From contig NC_051045.1 of the NCBI RefSeq assembly GCF_904848185.1, forward strand, positions 16,247,332-16,311,331: 64,000 bases of DNA. Direction: 5' to 3'. The notes beneath the pieces are model-generated. The model was not told where the DNA came from. It saw only the letters and a program-made list of their open reading frames with translations, and did not search any database. Position 1 is the first letter of the stretch; each line of letters opens with the position of its first letter. Made by a program: the position numbers and the translations under genes. This document shows, in pieces, positions 26,374-38,158 of the stretch. The stretch comes from Acanthopagrus latus. Its lineage: Eukaryota; Chordata; Actinopteri; Spariformes; Sparidae.

Positions 26374-28583
26374 CAGTAAAGGATCTGTAGTTTGGGTTAA
26401 CTAACCTTTAAATAACATAACTAAACACTGCACCACCACCAACCAAAACAGTTTGTGGCTCTTGCAGGCAGCTTGCATGGTGTGACTGGTTATTTGTGTT
26501 AACTCATCTGGATATCACTCACCAGCTGAAGCATCATGGACACACTCTCCCATGTGGCGAGGCGAATGTGGTCTCCTCCATCCACCAGACCCTGGTAGCC
26601 CTGCGGCAGCGCACATTGACATACACTGTTATAACACACTCTTTTCTTTTATGATTTTCATGACATGCAAATCTCTCATCGCCTTGAGGGTTCTCAATGT
26701 GAGAAATTTTGTTGAAAAATTAAAGCCTCTCCTTTGTCATAAAACTCACTCCAAGATTCTAGTCTGGTCTGCTAACTGCACTGCTAACTGAGCTATCTAG
26801 CTAACGGCAGCAACAGTTAGCAGCAGCAAGTACACATTGCACCTTTGAGAGTTCCTGCATATGCTGTATTTATTTGAGATGTCATGACATGTCAGTGAAG
26901 TGTGTGCAGCCTTCACCTCATGAACAAAGTAGACTTTGGCTCCGGTGTAGAGACCAACTCTGACTGTGGCTCTCACAGCAGCGTTCATACCTAAAACACA
27001 TCAACAACATCACCTGTGAAGTCTAATGTACTCACAGCACACGACAACAGACATTTGGACTCGAGTCACCTCAAGTCACTATTTTGATGACTTGCAACTT
27101 GACCTGAGTGAAAATACATGACTTGAGACATCGACGTAGACTTGTTACTCAGAGGACTTGTCAGTGTTCATTTTCAGTTTTGTTCTTTTTGTGTATGAAG
27201 GGGAAAATGTATTAATTGTGATGAAATTAAGAAATCGTTTCAAAGAAATTAAAGTTATTTGCTTATGTTCAATTACATGTATTTCACTTAATATCAATAA
27301 ATAAAAGATAAAGTAAATTTATTTTCATACCCTTTGAACAGTTTACATAAACTGGCCTATGATTTCATCATTAGACAGGTAATAACACCTTGTTGTTTCT
27401 CTTTAATAAGACCAAACTCTGCAGATAAGAATGGGATATCTTGGCATTAAAAGGAACTGACTTGATGTGAAACTTGATTTGCCATAACTAGGGACTCGAC
27501 TTTGACTCGACTTTCCAAACAAGAAATAATCTTAGACTTGCTTTATACTTGGACCAAATGACTCGAGTCACATGCCAAGACAATGTTGAACACTCCCTGT
27601 CAGATATCAGTTTAAGACATACAAACCCATCCTAACCTTTAAGTGACTCGACCTGTTCGCTGGCAAAAGATAAGACAAAAATAGACTTGTGGTAAAGGAC
27701 AGGAGTTTTTATGGGACTGTGTGTCTTGTGTACCACCTCTGCCCCTGGATGTTCCGGTACACTAAAGGCCACAGTGTGAGCTTGTGTTGTGCTGGGCTGG
27801 CACGCTGAAGCTCTTGTTTCACCAGACAGCAGCTGTGCATGGGGGGGGCATTTCTCTCCCTCCATACCAGAAAAAGGTCAGCGGCACTAAAATTAGCCCC
27901 AAAGATGTGAAATAAGGGATCAAAGCCTCTGCACAAAGGGTTAGAGTCAGGTTCAGAGAGGAGGAATATTTTTTAGGTTTATTGAAGGGGAACTGAACCT
28001 GTATGGATGATATCTGAAGGAACTCTCCTATAAAACTGGAATTTTATAGTTTATCATCTAAATCTGATGCAGATATTCAGCCAATTATGTGAGTTGTGGG
28101 CCTTGTTTTGTCCTCTGTAAGAGCATTTGAAGCTTTGCTGATGTATACATTAAAAAGAGGGGGTGACATAATCTCCTTATCATGCACACGAGGAATTGGA
28201 TTCACAGTCAAGCATCCGTCAAACCCCTGACAGCTGCCCTTCAGCCATACATCTCTGACATGATGGAAAACATGCTGCTTGCCCTTTCTGCTATTTGGCT
28301 CCTGATCTTACTCTTGCAGTCGGAGCATTAACATGATACTTTGTTGGCTCTCATATCTACAGCTGCTTTGCATTCAGCGTAGTGCTCAGACACATCAGCA
28401 GAGAGGATGCTGTCTGGCTGCTTCTCCGACTCATTTTCATGGCTTACCATTTTACAAAATGCATATGTGCTAACATTTAATCCTTCGCTTACCTTGGGCG
28501 TCCCCTCCTGACGTCAGCACGGCAATGGAGCGTCCAACTCCCATCTTTGTGGGGTCCATGGTTGGGTGGGGACTCTTGGACAT
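20283..28583 (-). CDS. pfkm: ATP-dependent 6-phosphofructokinase, muscle type (PFKM)
   Basis: Catalyses fructose-6-phosphate + ATP to fructose-1,6-bisphosphate, the committed step of glycolysis, as a cytosolic tetramer (known). Minus-strand coding exons: 28583-28493, 26990-26917, 26600-26523, 25204-25015, 24920-24755, 24556-24512, 24310-24202, 24099-24004, 23921-23829, 23734-23609, 23520-23456, 22883-22820, 22740-22594, 22400-22330, 22238-22151, 22054-21902, 21804-21640, 21559-21498, 21363-21252, 21159-21060, 20613-20508, 20424-20283. They total 2343 nt, or 780 aa, equal to human PFKM. The N-half carries the ATP loop (SGGDAQGMNAAVR) and catalytic GSIDNDFCGTDM. The C-half carries the allosteric copy (NNVPGSDFSIGADTALN). 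The tail IKKRS keeps a basic PKA-type serine site. One intron is GC-AG. The start Met lies just below a TATA promoter; PFKL/PFKP are less likely by C-terminus and synteny. Confidence 0.96.
20708..20900 (+). repeat. Fold-back element, partial copy (pfkm intron)
   Basis: TAAAGGGTAATTCCACCAAT, then a conserved CCACATTAAGGTGTGTTTAC segment, then CTCCAGAGGAAGCTG, matches one arm of the fold-back elements at 49655-50427 and 59948-60408. The opposite arm is not obvious here, so this is a half copy. Confidence 0.6.
22533..22562. repeat. Poly(A) tract in pfkm intron
   Basis: About 29 uninterrupted A residues (T in the transcript sense), roughly 30 nt outside the donor side of exon 22740-22594. Confidence 0.9.
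22965..23443 (-). mobile_element. Abundant percomorph non-autonomous DNA element in pfkm intron
   Basis: Read on the minus strand it begins TAAAGGAGACATATTATGCG and continues through segments such as GCTCCTGTC and CTGATTGGTCAGC. From memory this matches a very common spiny-rayed-fish interspersed repeat. The far end (TATTATGCATTTTC near 22975) resembles its other terminus. It has no open reading frame. I do not assign a superfamily. Confidence 0.6.
24408..24502. repeat. (TC)n(CA)n microsatellite next to a pfkm exon
   Basis: A short TC run passes into about 80 bp of perfect CA dinucleotides. On the pfkm strand this is (TG)n starting about 9 nt after the donor of the 45-nt exon 24556-24512. 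Open frames of poly-His/Thr or Cys/Val across it are artefacts. Confidence 0.97.
26095..26117. repeat. (TTTC)n microsatellite
   Basis: Five perfect TTTC units after a short T-run, in the long pfkm intron between coding exons 3 and 4. Confidence 0.85.
26341..26371. repeat. (TG)n microsatellite
   Basis: About fifteen TG units, in the pfkm intron between coding exons 3 and 4. Confidence 0.9.
27055..27580. repeat. ACTCGAGTCA-rich interspersed repeat
   Basis: Both ends of this 0.5 kb stretch carry multiple variants of GGACTCGAGTCAC and GACTTG (27058-27150 and 27460-27580), in roughly inverted order, around an AT-rich centre. A weaker relative lies at 61570-61650. It behaves like a fold-back or MITE-type repeat within pfkm intron 2. 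Confidence 0.5.
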
Positions 28584-28698
28584 GTTTCCAGAGGAACCCA
28601 GTGGCAGACAGGTGAATCACAATGAGGAGGAAAGGAGAAAGAAGAGAGCGTGGCTTCTCCTCCTTCAGTCTCAGAGGAGGCAGAAGTGAAGGCGCAGG

Positions 28699-28757
28699 CT
28701 TTATAGACAACTGATCCCGAGCCCCCTCCCACTGACACTCTTCCACCCTAAATATAC
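28699..28757 (-). promoter_or_regulatory. pfkm: pfkm core promoter: TATA box and AT-rich MEF2-like site
   Basis: On the minus strand a CTATAAAG TATA box covers 28705-28698, about 115 nt above the start codon. A GTATATTTAG element at 28757-28748 differs by one base from the MEF2 consensus. A GC-rich GGGAGGGGGC tract lies between them. This fits a muscle-type promoter with transcription starting near 28670. It is an inference from motifs only. Confidence 0.5.
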
Positions 28758-28759
28758 AT

Positions 28760-30250
28760 CAGACCCAGTTGACCACCTGCAGTGGACAGTTACAGAGAGG
28801 GCAGCACAATGCACATGGCACTCGTGTGTCAGGGAACAGTCTGGATTAATTATGTCCAAATCTAAAGGAGTTAGAGAAGGAAAATTGTCACTTTTTGTTT
28901 TTTATTTGTCACTTCTACCCATAACTTTAGTCCAAAGACAAACAGCTACAACTTAAAATGTACTGAGGAACAGGACAATGTGTCGATTAATAGATTAACT
29001 GATGAACAAAAAGAAACAAATTTGATCATCTAGTGATCATATGACATGTAAATATTTGGAAGCCATTCTTGAATTAACAGTTTTGTAAACTGATTACATT
29101 TAGGTTTGTGGAAGGTTTGTCAAGCAACACACTGCTCTTACTCATCTCTTTGGTTTCTAGGAACTTGGCACGACATTTGACATTCAATGAAAACAGCCTG
29201 TCAGAGCTGAACTCACTCAGCAGCGGGGTGTACTTCACATGTACTGTACTGTACTGTACTATCAGTGCTGTCTTCCAACAGGATACTGTGTCACATGATT
29301 TAACATGACTCTGCTGATATTTGCATCTCGTAACATGTATCCAGAAAAAGGCTTGAACTCCTCATCTGGCTCAGATACAATCCGTAGAATGCAAGACAAT
29401 ATGGCGTATCTTGTTCCATGCAATAAAAGTGATCTTTTCCAATCCGTCTCACTTCTTCACGTCAGTGGCGACAGCAGCATAAGATTTAAGAAGATATGAA
29501 TGAACTGCCCGAAGTTAAGAGACTTCTGATGATAGATGGTGCCAAAGAGATTCAGTACTGCTCCTCAATAAAAGACTCAAATTAGACATATTTTTAAATA
29601 AATTAAAGGAAAAAAGGAATAGTCAAAATGAACACCTGAGGAAGGTATGTATATTCTGATGAGGGATGCAACAAATAACTGTTTCATCATTCATTAATTA
29701 ATAATTCTGAGTACCAGTTGAAACAGTTTGTGTTTATATTTGCCCAGTTGACATATTTTATCATCTGCTTGTATGCAAAATTTTGTCAATGTGATCTGTG
29801 TGTTAAGTGATGTTGTCGGTCTGTTCAGTACACACAACATCTGTTACGCGCCTGTCAAACCTGGAAACTTTCTTACTTTGTAGCTCTTTCTTAATTGTCT
29901 TGCAAGTTTTGCCTTGCTAAAGCGTTTTAGAAAGCTCCCTATAGGAAGTGTGATTTGGGCAATTTAAACGCTAAATATGACAGATAACAGCAGCACCTCC
30001 TGCAACTTCAGTGTCTCATTTGAGCAAATATTTGATATCTTTCTTTAATAAATACTTAAACTATGACTTGATTATGAGGATTGATGAAGTATGTGTGAAG
30101 CTCTGGATTCGACATCACACAAACTGTCATTGTATTTCAAACTCTACAACACTTGGTTGGTGCTTCTCATTAAAGGTTAACATTATAACATGTAAAAAAT
30201 AATTTGTGGCTTGCCCCTTTACATTCACACATGTCCAGACAGTAGCAAAT
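28760..30250. other. Intergenic spacer, pfkm promoter to troap 3' end
   Basis: No exon or RNA gene recognised. It contains a short TGTAC/TACTG repeat near 29239-29260 and otherwise AT-rich unique-looking sequence. Minus-strand AATAAA candidates for troap are at 30402-30397 and 30261-30256. Confidence 0.45.
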
Positions 30251-30708
30251 AGAAATTTATTATAAACACTGTACATCAAGGAAATTAATCAAGAAGAGAA
30301 GGGGTGTGTAAAAAAAAATGCGATGCAAATACTACAGCTATAACACTGATCAAGTTCAGTCTTCATTGACCTTCTAAAAGAAATATTTCTCCAACATTTA
30401 TTTCTTGATTCACATCATAAAGATTGTTTCTAATGGGCTTGCATCTAACATTCATGGACAAAATCAGTGCCTGCAGGGTAAAAATATACAATGTTTTACA
30501 GAAATGACCTTTTTTTTTATTATTAGAAAGCATCTACTGAGAGCGATCATAACATTGACAAGACAACCAGGGTTGATTGCTTCAAAAAACAATTTGTATT
30601 AAGGGAGGCAACAACAGTGTTCGACCAACATTAGTTCCATTAAAAAAGTACACCAGAGTGAGCTTATCCACTCTGGATATTCACAAAACAAATACTGTAT
30701 AGTGCAAG

Positions 30709-33700
30709 TCATCTCTCCTGCAGCCGAGAGCTCTGTGGAGAGGAGGGACCAGGCGAGAGGTCACAGACGATCGGAACAAATCTCTGGAAGACAAAAGGAC
30801 AAAGATTGAAGCTTATGTATCGTGTATATATATAAACAATATGTATGTATGTATTTGTATCTTTTTTTAATGCTATAAAGAAGTATGTGAAGCTGTGTAC
30901 TCACAGAGGACTCTTCAAAGTGCAGGATGGAGGCCAGCGGGTTCCCACAGCGAGGCCGAGGGGGGACAAATCCAGGGGCAGCTTGGACAGACATGGAGGT
31001 GTAGGTGGCCACCTCCTCGTCCATACGCAGCTCCTCCAGAGGAGGAAGACGCTTACGAAGAATCGCCGCTGCAGAACTCAGAGCACCACTCTTCGGAACA
31101 AAGAGGTCTGTAATGGGAGAAGTCACACTTTAAAAAACATACTTTCACATTTCAGCATTCTTTCATCGTTTATGAAATGCTGTAAGACTAATAATCAGGG
31201 TGAGTGTGATGAGTCAGTGTTACCTCTGTGCAGACTCTGAACAGAAGAGTGCGCGATCTGACAGGTTGGTTCCGACACAGATGACATCTCTTCATGTACC
31301 GGCAGCACATTTCTCTGCTCTGATGAAACCAGGCCAGCCTGCTCACGATGGGGTGAGTTTTCCTGCCTCTCAAAACGTTGAGCTCTCAACAGCTTTTTGC
31401 CCGTTGAGAAAAAAATCACAGACTCTCTTTGCAGTGCCTGGATGAAAGGCTGACCTCCCCCAATCCTCTGCTCCTCGTCCTCGTCCTCATTGCTGTTGGC
31501 TCCAGTCTCTATCTTTTCTTCGCAGTGGGATTTAGTCTAGAGGAGTCAGGGAGCGGACACTTGGTTTACAATATATTCTAAATAAATAACACGATCTAGA
31601 TTTAATATGGATCACTGTAAGGTCTGGCCGTCTTACAGTTGTTACTGGGAGCTGCTCCATTTTCGTCTCAGGATCTTTGTCAGCCACGTCTGTGCTCTGC
31701 TCGTCTTCTTGATCATCAAATAACCTCTGGACAATCTCCTGCAAACAAACAAGAAAGTAAAATCAACTGTGATACAGAGCATGTGCAGATCACAAAATAT
31801 ATCTCTGGTCTCTGATAGAAAACTAAAACAAATAAAAACTAAAGCATTACATAGATGCAATGCTTGTTGTCCTGGAGTCTATCATAGGTATAGCATATTG
31901 AAAAGTCTCCTTCACTGCAGCAGTGGTGTAGCACAATCATGACCAACTATTTAAAATTTGCAATCAAATGTTGACCTTCATAAGAAATGAATTTGTAATC
32001 TCTCCATCTGTACGTCTGAAATGCTGCATCCATTAAGGATATCTAAATAGAAAATAACAACTGATCCAGCCATTGTTGTAGCTGCCTTGAATTTATATGA
32101 GAATATTTTACTCTGGCTGTGACTGTGCCTAAATTTTTACACAGATTATATTTGTCCATTTTATGTTAAACTTTCAAACAGATTTTAGTAAACCTCTACA
32201 GACACGTGATTTCCGGCTCTCACCTCCTGGCGTGACTGAAGGTTGGTCTTGCAGCTCTGCGGCCCGGGGGTGCTGCCGTACGGTGACTGTTGTGTCGACA
32301 GATGCCATTTCTGAAAACAGCAGCATGACAAGATGAGGGAGTGACTGGGAGAAACACCACACAACAAACTGACATAGTGCAAGTACACAACACACATATA
32401 CTGACCATAGCAGACATGGGCTGATGTCTGGTGTTTCGGACTCTCTGTGGAGTCCATTTCTTCAGTGGACTCTCTTTGAGAGCTGCTGCTGTGGATGAAA
32501 CAGCCGTGCCACATCAGGGTAAAAGGACAAAGTGATAAGGATGCACATCAGATAACAAGTACATTCATTCTACATCTTACCTGCTGGTCCTCCGGTCGCC
32601 TCTGCACGATTCTTTCTAGCTGGCACTCTCTGAGCCTGAGACAGGAAGCAACACAAAAATGTAAATGTTTATGTTTTTCGAAGCAGTGTAATAAACTAAA
32701 AAGGCAGGTAGCTAGATGTAAAACAAATGAAAACAAAAGTGATGTGCACATACTGTGTAGACTGAAGTTCCTCTGCCTGATGGACGGACTGATTTTAGAG
32801 GTGTGGCACCCACAGGCCCTCCAACCTTCACTCCCTCGTTCTGCAGGATACTCTGCAGTGCAGTCGGGTCAGGAGAGAACTGCACCGACTTCACTGATCC
32901 TGTAAGACGAGCACAAAGAGAGGAAATTCAACCGACATGCTAAGACCAATTCATTTACATTTGTAATCTAACTTGAAGAAAGTAATACAGAATACTGTGT
33001 AGTTTTACCAGTACTAAAATTAGCTTGATTCTCTTCTACCACTAACCTCCATCTAACTCAGTGCAAGAAAATGAATAAGAGTATTTCCTTAAGTGGAAAC
33101 TCTTCCTTTAATCAGAAGTTTTGTTAGCAGCCTTACAAATACATAACCATACCAGAATGTCACCCAGTCACGGTGATTGCATTTAATAACAACAATATCT
33201 TCTGTGATGACAGACTGTTTATTCAGGCACATGGTGTGTTTTCAGTCAGGTGCTCACCTGTGGTCGCTTTTTGTCGACTTTTCATGACAGACACTCGCTG
33301 GGGCTGCAGACAGGTGAAAACAAAAAAAGATGATGATTAAACATGTCCTAAAAATGGTTAAATCCGTAATCAGCCAAAAGCTAAATGCTCAAAACCAATA
33401 ACTCAAAAACAAACCATCAGGAAAAGTGTGGAGAACAAAGGACATTGTAAAGGAAGGCTGTAAACAACAATTATAAAACCTACTCACCAGATAGTTATAG
33501 GGTTTGGACTGAGGACTTGAAGATCCAAAACCTGTGGCACTTACTCCCTCATTCCGGAGGATACTGAGCAAAGCCGCGTGATCAGACTGGAAGCTCTCTC
33601 CTTTGTCTGAAACATATAAGAAAAGCTGCTGACTGCTATTGACATGTAGAAATTAACAAAGTTGCCACTAAAAAAGAGCAGACAACTGTGAAAAATCTAT

Positions 33701-35928
33701 CTAGCTTTCTATTTAAAAAATAAGCTGCTGTTGTACAGACATGGTAAGCAGCATGAAAATAGATAGCCAGTTTAGTGGAGGCAAAAAGAAACTGATCAAC
33801 TAAACAAATAACAAAAACCATATTTAGAATAATTGCTTTTGCTAAGTTATTAGGTACGCAGAGCTAAAACTAATGCAGTCAACAGTCCTGGAGTAAATCC
33901 TACCTTCATGAAGGCTATAATGTTCGTTTTTTGTAGAAACTGTTTGAGGAATTGATTCACCTTTAAGATTAAAGTTTGTGGTGCTGCTGAACTGTACCGT
34001 ATTATTCAAAGAGGTGTTTTTAGTCATTTATACAACCAGGGTGGAAAAAACGTCAGCAAAACACTATAAGAAAATGGCAAACAGGTCATTTGCATAATTT
34101 TTTTTCCATTATGTGTTAGGTGAACTGCTTTCAACACATTTTGATTGTGTCTGAAATTAGGCACAACAAGGCAGCAGCTGAAGTTTCATATTAAAGTTGT
34201 GTTTTGTTATTATTCCCTTTGAACAATAATAACCTTTTTTATTCTCTTTTATGTTATATCTTCCTTTTTTTCATGTCTTTATTGTATAAGATTTTGTCAT
34301 GTATGGTGTTAACTATACTTAATTTGTCATACTGAGTTTACTACAGTCTTATGAAATGTGCTGTATAAATGAACTTATCTTGTTGCTTGTTTTTTTTAAA
34401 TGATTTTTTTGATGTTATTTGTCTATGCCTTTCCTATATTCCTGACATCAGGGACCATGATGGAAACAAGTGTTCTCATTTGTACATGTTATCTCACTGT
34501 ATCCTTTATATTTAAAAAAAAAAATTAAAAAAAAATTCAATTAATACAACACCAGAAACTACATACTTCAAATGTATCATAAAGTCAACAACTCTGTAAT
34601 ACAGTATCAAAAAACTTTGAACATTATGACCCTTATTAAGTTGGGATGTGTCGCAGGGCTGTGTCTAACACAAAAGTATACCTAGATTCAAATTCGAGAC
34701 GCTAACATTTTCTGTAATATTGGGCACATCACAAAACATGATCTACTCAAAAGCAATGACTTCACTTACCAGAAGAACTTTTGGAAATATTGCCCTGAGC
34801 AGGCAGCTGCCTGTTTTGGCTAGCATTGGATATCTTGGTTGAATCTTTGAGACTGAGCAGCTTCATGTTATCCGTAAAGGCCTCTGCATTAAAAGCAGCC
34901 TTTGCAGAAGTTGTAATGATGTTCTGGTGCATAGTGTTATTAGAAATTGATGATAGAGGGCGGGACAAAGTGACTGAAGTCTTAAAAGTGCTGGAATGCC
35001 CAGGCAGTCCTGACCGCAGAGGTGTATTTCCGTTAGACTTCCCTGAACCTTTGGTCGGGTTCACATTGCTGTTTAACGTGGATGGATTTTTTGTTGGTTT
35101 TGTATTAATGTTTTGGGTTTTAAGATGAGCAGCATGTTCACTGTTATTAGGTTGGACAGCAAGAGTGCTAGTCCTTGTTTGTGAAACAGTGAGGTGCTGC
35201 CGATTTTCTGTAGCCATTCTTGAACTCTTGGGCTGCGACAGGTTGAAAGGAATGGGCCTGGTGCAAGGCTTTTTCTTCCTTGCTTTGCCCTGTAGGGAGA
35301 TGATAAGCTATTAAGAACAGAAAAAAAAAACAATTTGATCAAAGAAAAACACAATATATTTCTTTGGGATGGGAAGGAAGCACTTACAGCCAGAGGTTTT
35401 TCCTCCCACCTACAGTGAGACTGACTGAAGTCAGATGGGGTCTGAAGAGGAAGGGACTTTGCGAGGACCGGTAGCCGACTTCCACCTGATCGCACAGGTG
35501 CCTTCCTACTCACTTCTGACTTTTCTGGATCCTTGTTCTCAGTATCTTGGTTGGAAGGATGTGGTGCTGACAGGAGTTTGGAAGGCTTTGGGTGCACTGA
35601 CATTCTGTTATTTTCATTTTTCAATCTGTGTGGAGTAAAACAGATTTGCAAAACAATGAATGCAACTACAGTTTCATATAAATATGTTTCTCATGTCTAC
35701 ACATGAGCTATCAAATGACAACAGGCACAAGTTGTGATAAAATCTAATCAAAGAATAAGTGAACAAGATTGTTACAGGACATGGAGAACAAGCTCGAGTA
35801 AGCTACTTTAGGAGAAGCTTTATGAGAAAATAAGATGAAGAAATTTGTTTAAAACTGGCTTACCTCCGAAGGTCAGTGTGTATTTTGTTTTGATTTTGTT
35901 GACAAAGGACTGGAGAGGAGTCCATCAT
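30709..35928 (-). CDS. troap: Trophinin-associated protein / tastin (TROAP)
   Basis: Microtubule- and spindle-associated protein with G2/M expression (known of tastin). Exons on the minus strand: 35928-35864, 35625-35388, 35289-34770, 33960-33904, 33606-33488, 33303-33258, 32899-32754, 32635-32581, 32488-32406, 32310-32224, 31738-31637, 31536-31224, 31107-30905 and 30783-30709. They close in phase to 702 aa. Similarity to human tastin as recalled is patchy but ordered: an acidic DTENKDP near the N-terminus, FSPDPTALQSILQNEGVK, EEIVQRLFDDQEDEQ, and a C-terminal block with GNPLASILHFEESS then RFVPIVCD (human NPVATLLEWQDA...FIPV). The protein is mostly low-complexity and Ser/Lys-rich. The 57-nt exon at 33960 is the least certain. 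A two-exon module with SILxNEGV is present twice. Confidence 0.85.
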
Positions 35929-36449
35929 GATAGCAAGGTGTGAAGAACAACTACAGGAGCAACAAATGGTAAACAAATAAAATTTGAGCAACCAGGATCA
36001 AACACGATAATGGCTAATTGCAAAACTGTTTGTAAGAGAGACAAACACAAACTACATACATGCAGAAACAAATACCTCAGACTTCAATTCATTCCAAAAC
36101 TTTTAAATCAACAACGAAATCCAAAGTTAACAGAAATAGGAAGCAACAAGAACAAGCAAGTCCAGTAGGGATGAGCTTCATGCAGCCACAATGAATGATA
36201 TTAAAAATAAACTTAGCAATTCTAACATGCAGCTTTACTTGATAGTAATTAAGTCTGCGCAAAGTACAAACCGATGTGATGTCGAGCCAACATTTAAAAA
36301 GAGATGTAGCATAAGATTAGAATAGCTTTAACGGGACCAGAGGGCTAAGTGTCAAGTCTTTTCTTGTTAGCACATGCTAGACACTCACATAAAGCCGTTT
36401 ATTAAATACGTTACATACTTTCAAAATAGAAAAGGCGTCTGTTATTTCC

Positions 36450-36690
36450 TTCTGTGCGTCCAAGTAAGTGTTTCCGTAACAATTAATTCCAAATATTTGG
36501 GTTTTCCGGGCGTTTTGTGTGGATTTAAAGATCCCTTTTTTCTGTCCTTTCACTCCACAGTAGGCTGTAAACTTCCTGGACTCACAGCAGTTTGTAAAAA
36601 GCGCGCATCGCCATTGGTCGTAATAGGATCAGTTCCGGCCAATGACTGTACGCATTTCGGTCATGACAAAAACTGTCGACCAATGAAAAA
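36450..36690 (-). promoter_or_regulatory. troap: troap promoter with three CCAAT boxes
   Basis: An inverted CCAAT (ATTGG 36613-36617) and two CCAAT boxes on the plus strand (36639-36643 and 36680-36684) lie within 72 bp, upstream of troap. Spacing of 26 and 41 bp fits clustered NF-Y sites, as found in G2/M genes. A TTTAAA at about 36522 could serve as a cell-cycle homology element, but this is weak. Non-coding 5' exon boundaries were not resolved. Confidence 0.5.
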
Positions 36691-36779
36691 CGGATTTTCA
36701 TAAACAGCTCCATGGCAACGACGCGAAAGTTTTTGGTTTTTTTTTTTACCACATGATTGTTTTTTACCACGGCCTCTTC

Positions 36780-38100
36780 CCATCTTAAAGTAGAATAGAA
36801 TAGAATAATTTAGCTGTTTGGATGTTTTATGCTTTATTTTGTTTATTGACTTAAATACAAAGCTGACTGATTATCATCATAAAAATAATACAATCATCAG
36901 GAGATACATTATGATTTTATGTTTTTGGCAAGTGCTGTAATCCCACCATATTTAAAAAAAAAAAAAATTTTAAACAAATGTGTGGTTCAGTCATGATGAC
37001 AGGAAATAACCAGTGTGCATATATCTTTTTTTTTTTCTTTTTTTTTTTTCCAATTTTATTTTAGGGCCTTTAATCATGGCACCTTTGGGACTAACAAAAG
37101 TAGCCTTATATTCAAATTCAAAAGCCATTTAATTAAGTAATGTTACCCCTCCCTTATGTTCATCACTAGATTTTTAATCTAAATAGCTTTAGTTAAAATG
37201 GAGAAGTGGCTTGTGATTCAGATGACTGGAACCAGGCTAACGCAGGCTATCAGGTATGCTTGCAGTTTGTTTATTTCTGAAACATAATAAGTAAATAAAT
37301 AAATGAATGAATGAATAAATTGAATTTCAAGGCCTAGCTCAATTAAGTTATCAGTTGTTAGTTGTTAGTTGGTATCAAGTTATATGAGCAGTACACAAAC
37401 CTGCAAGCTAAAGCTAACTGCTTATTTCAAATTAGCAGTTAGCTAAAAGAACGTTATAGGTTTGTTTGAGATACTACAGTCGATATTTAGACTTATAAAG
37501 AAGAATGCCAACCTGTTTAAGCTCTGTTAAAATCCATGGTTTCCTAGAAGAACCCAATTTTCTGATTCATATTTACAGTTACTTACCTATTACAGGTCCT
37601 TGAAGGCAGCACTACTGGATATTGCGGTTGCTCTACTATTTGAATGGGATTTGTGCTTGAGTACTAATATGTTTGCAATATATCTACTTAAAAGTAACTA
37701 CTTTAGTTACTCGTTACTTGTGCTGTACACCTTTATTCATCAGTCATGACAATTTAATGTAATAGTGGAACACTATGATGATAAAATGAAACTATAATCA
37801 TAATATAACAGTTTAAATGGGACGTTCTCAGTACTAAACTATTTTTCTCTTGTAATGGGTTATTTTTATGTTGTGGTAGATCTACTTTACTTTAAAGGAT
37901 CGGAATACTCTTCTTTCTCCGCTCGGAGGGCAGCATCAGAACATTGACTGTGTGGTAAACAATCAGACCCTCCCTCTCCGTCAGTGACTGTGGACGACCT
38001 GCAGGTGTCGCTGTCAGCAGCCCGGTAAAGCCCCGTGCCTCAGTGACAGCAGCAACACAACGTGGGTGTCACTTTGTCACCCAAGGGCCCTGTGTCAACA
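36780..38100. other. Divergent spacer between troap and def6
   Basis: AT-rich sequence with A/T homopolymers (36954-36975, 37027-37050) and an AATA/AATG tetranucleotide-like stretch at 37290-37320. No exon, RNA or transposon was recognised. The part close to 38000 is more GC-rich and probably holds the def6 promoter and 5' UTR. Confidence 0.45.
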
Positions 38101-38158
38101 GCAGAGGGAAGAAGAAGAGACGTAGCGGAGGAAACCAGAGAGTAACGCGGCAGTAGAC

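Noticed and set aside
33961..34027. Upstream part of the MTKN... open frame as troap coding sequence
   Set aside because: The frame is closed by a stop just before the Met, and the phase of the preceding exon fits only the acceptor at 33961, giving the 57-nt exon used in the model.
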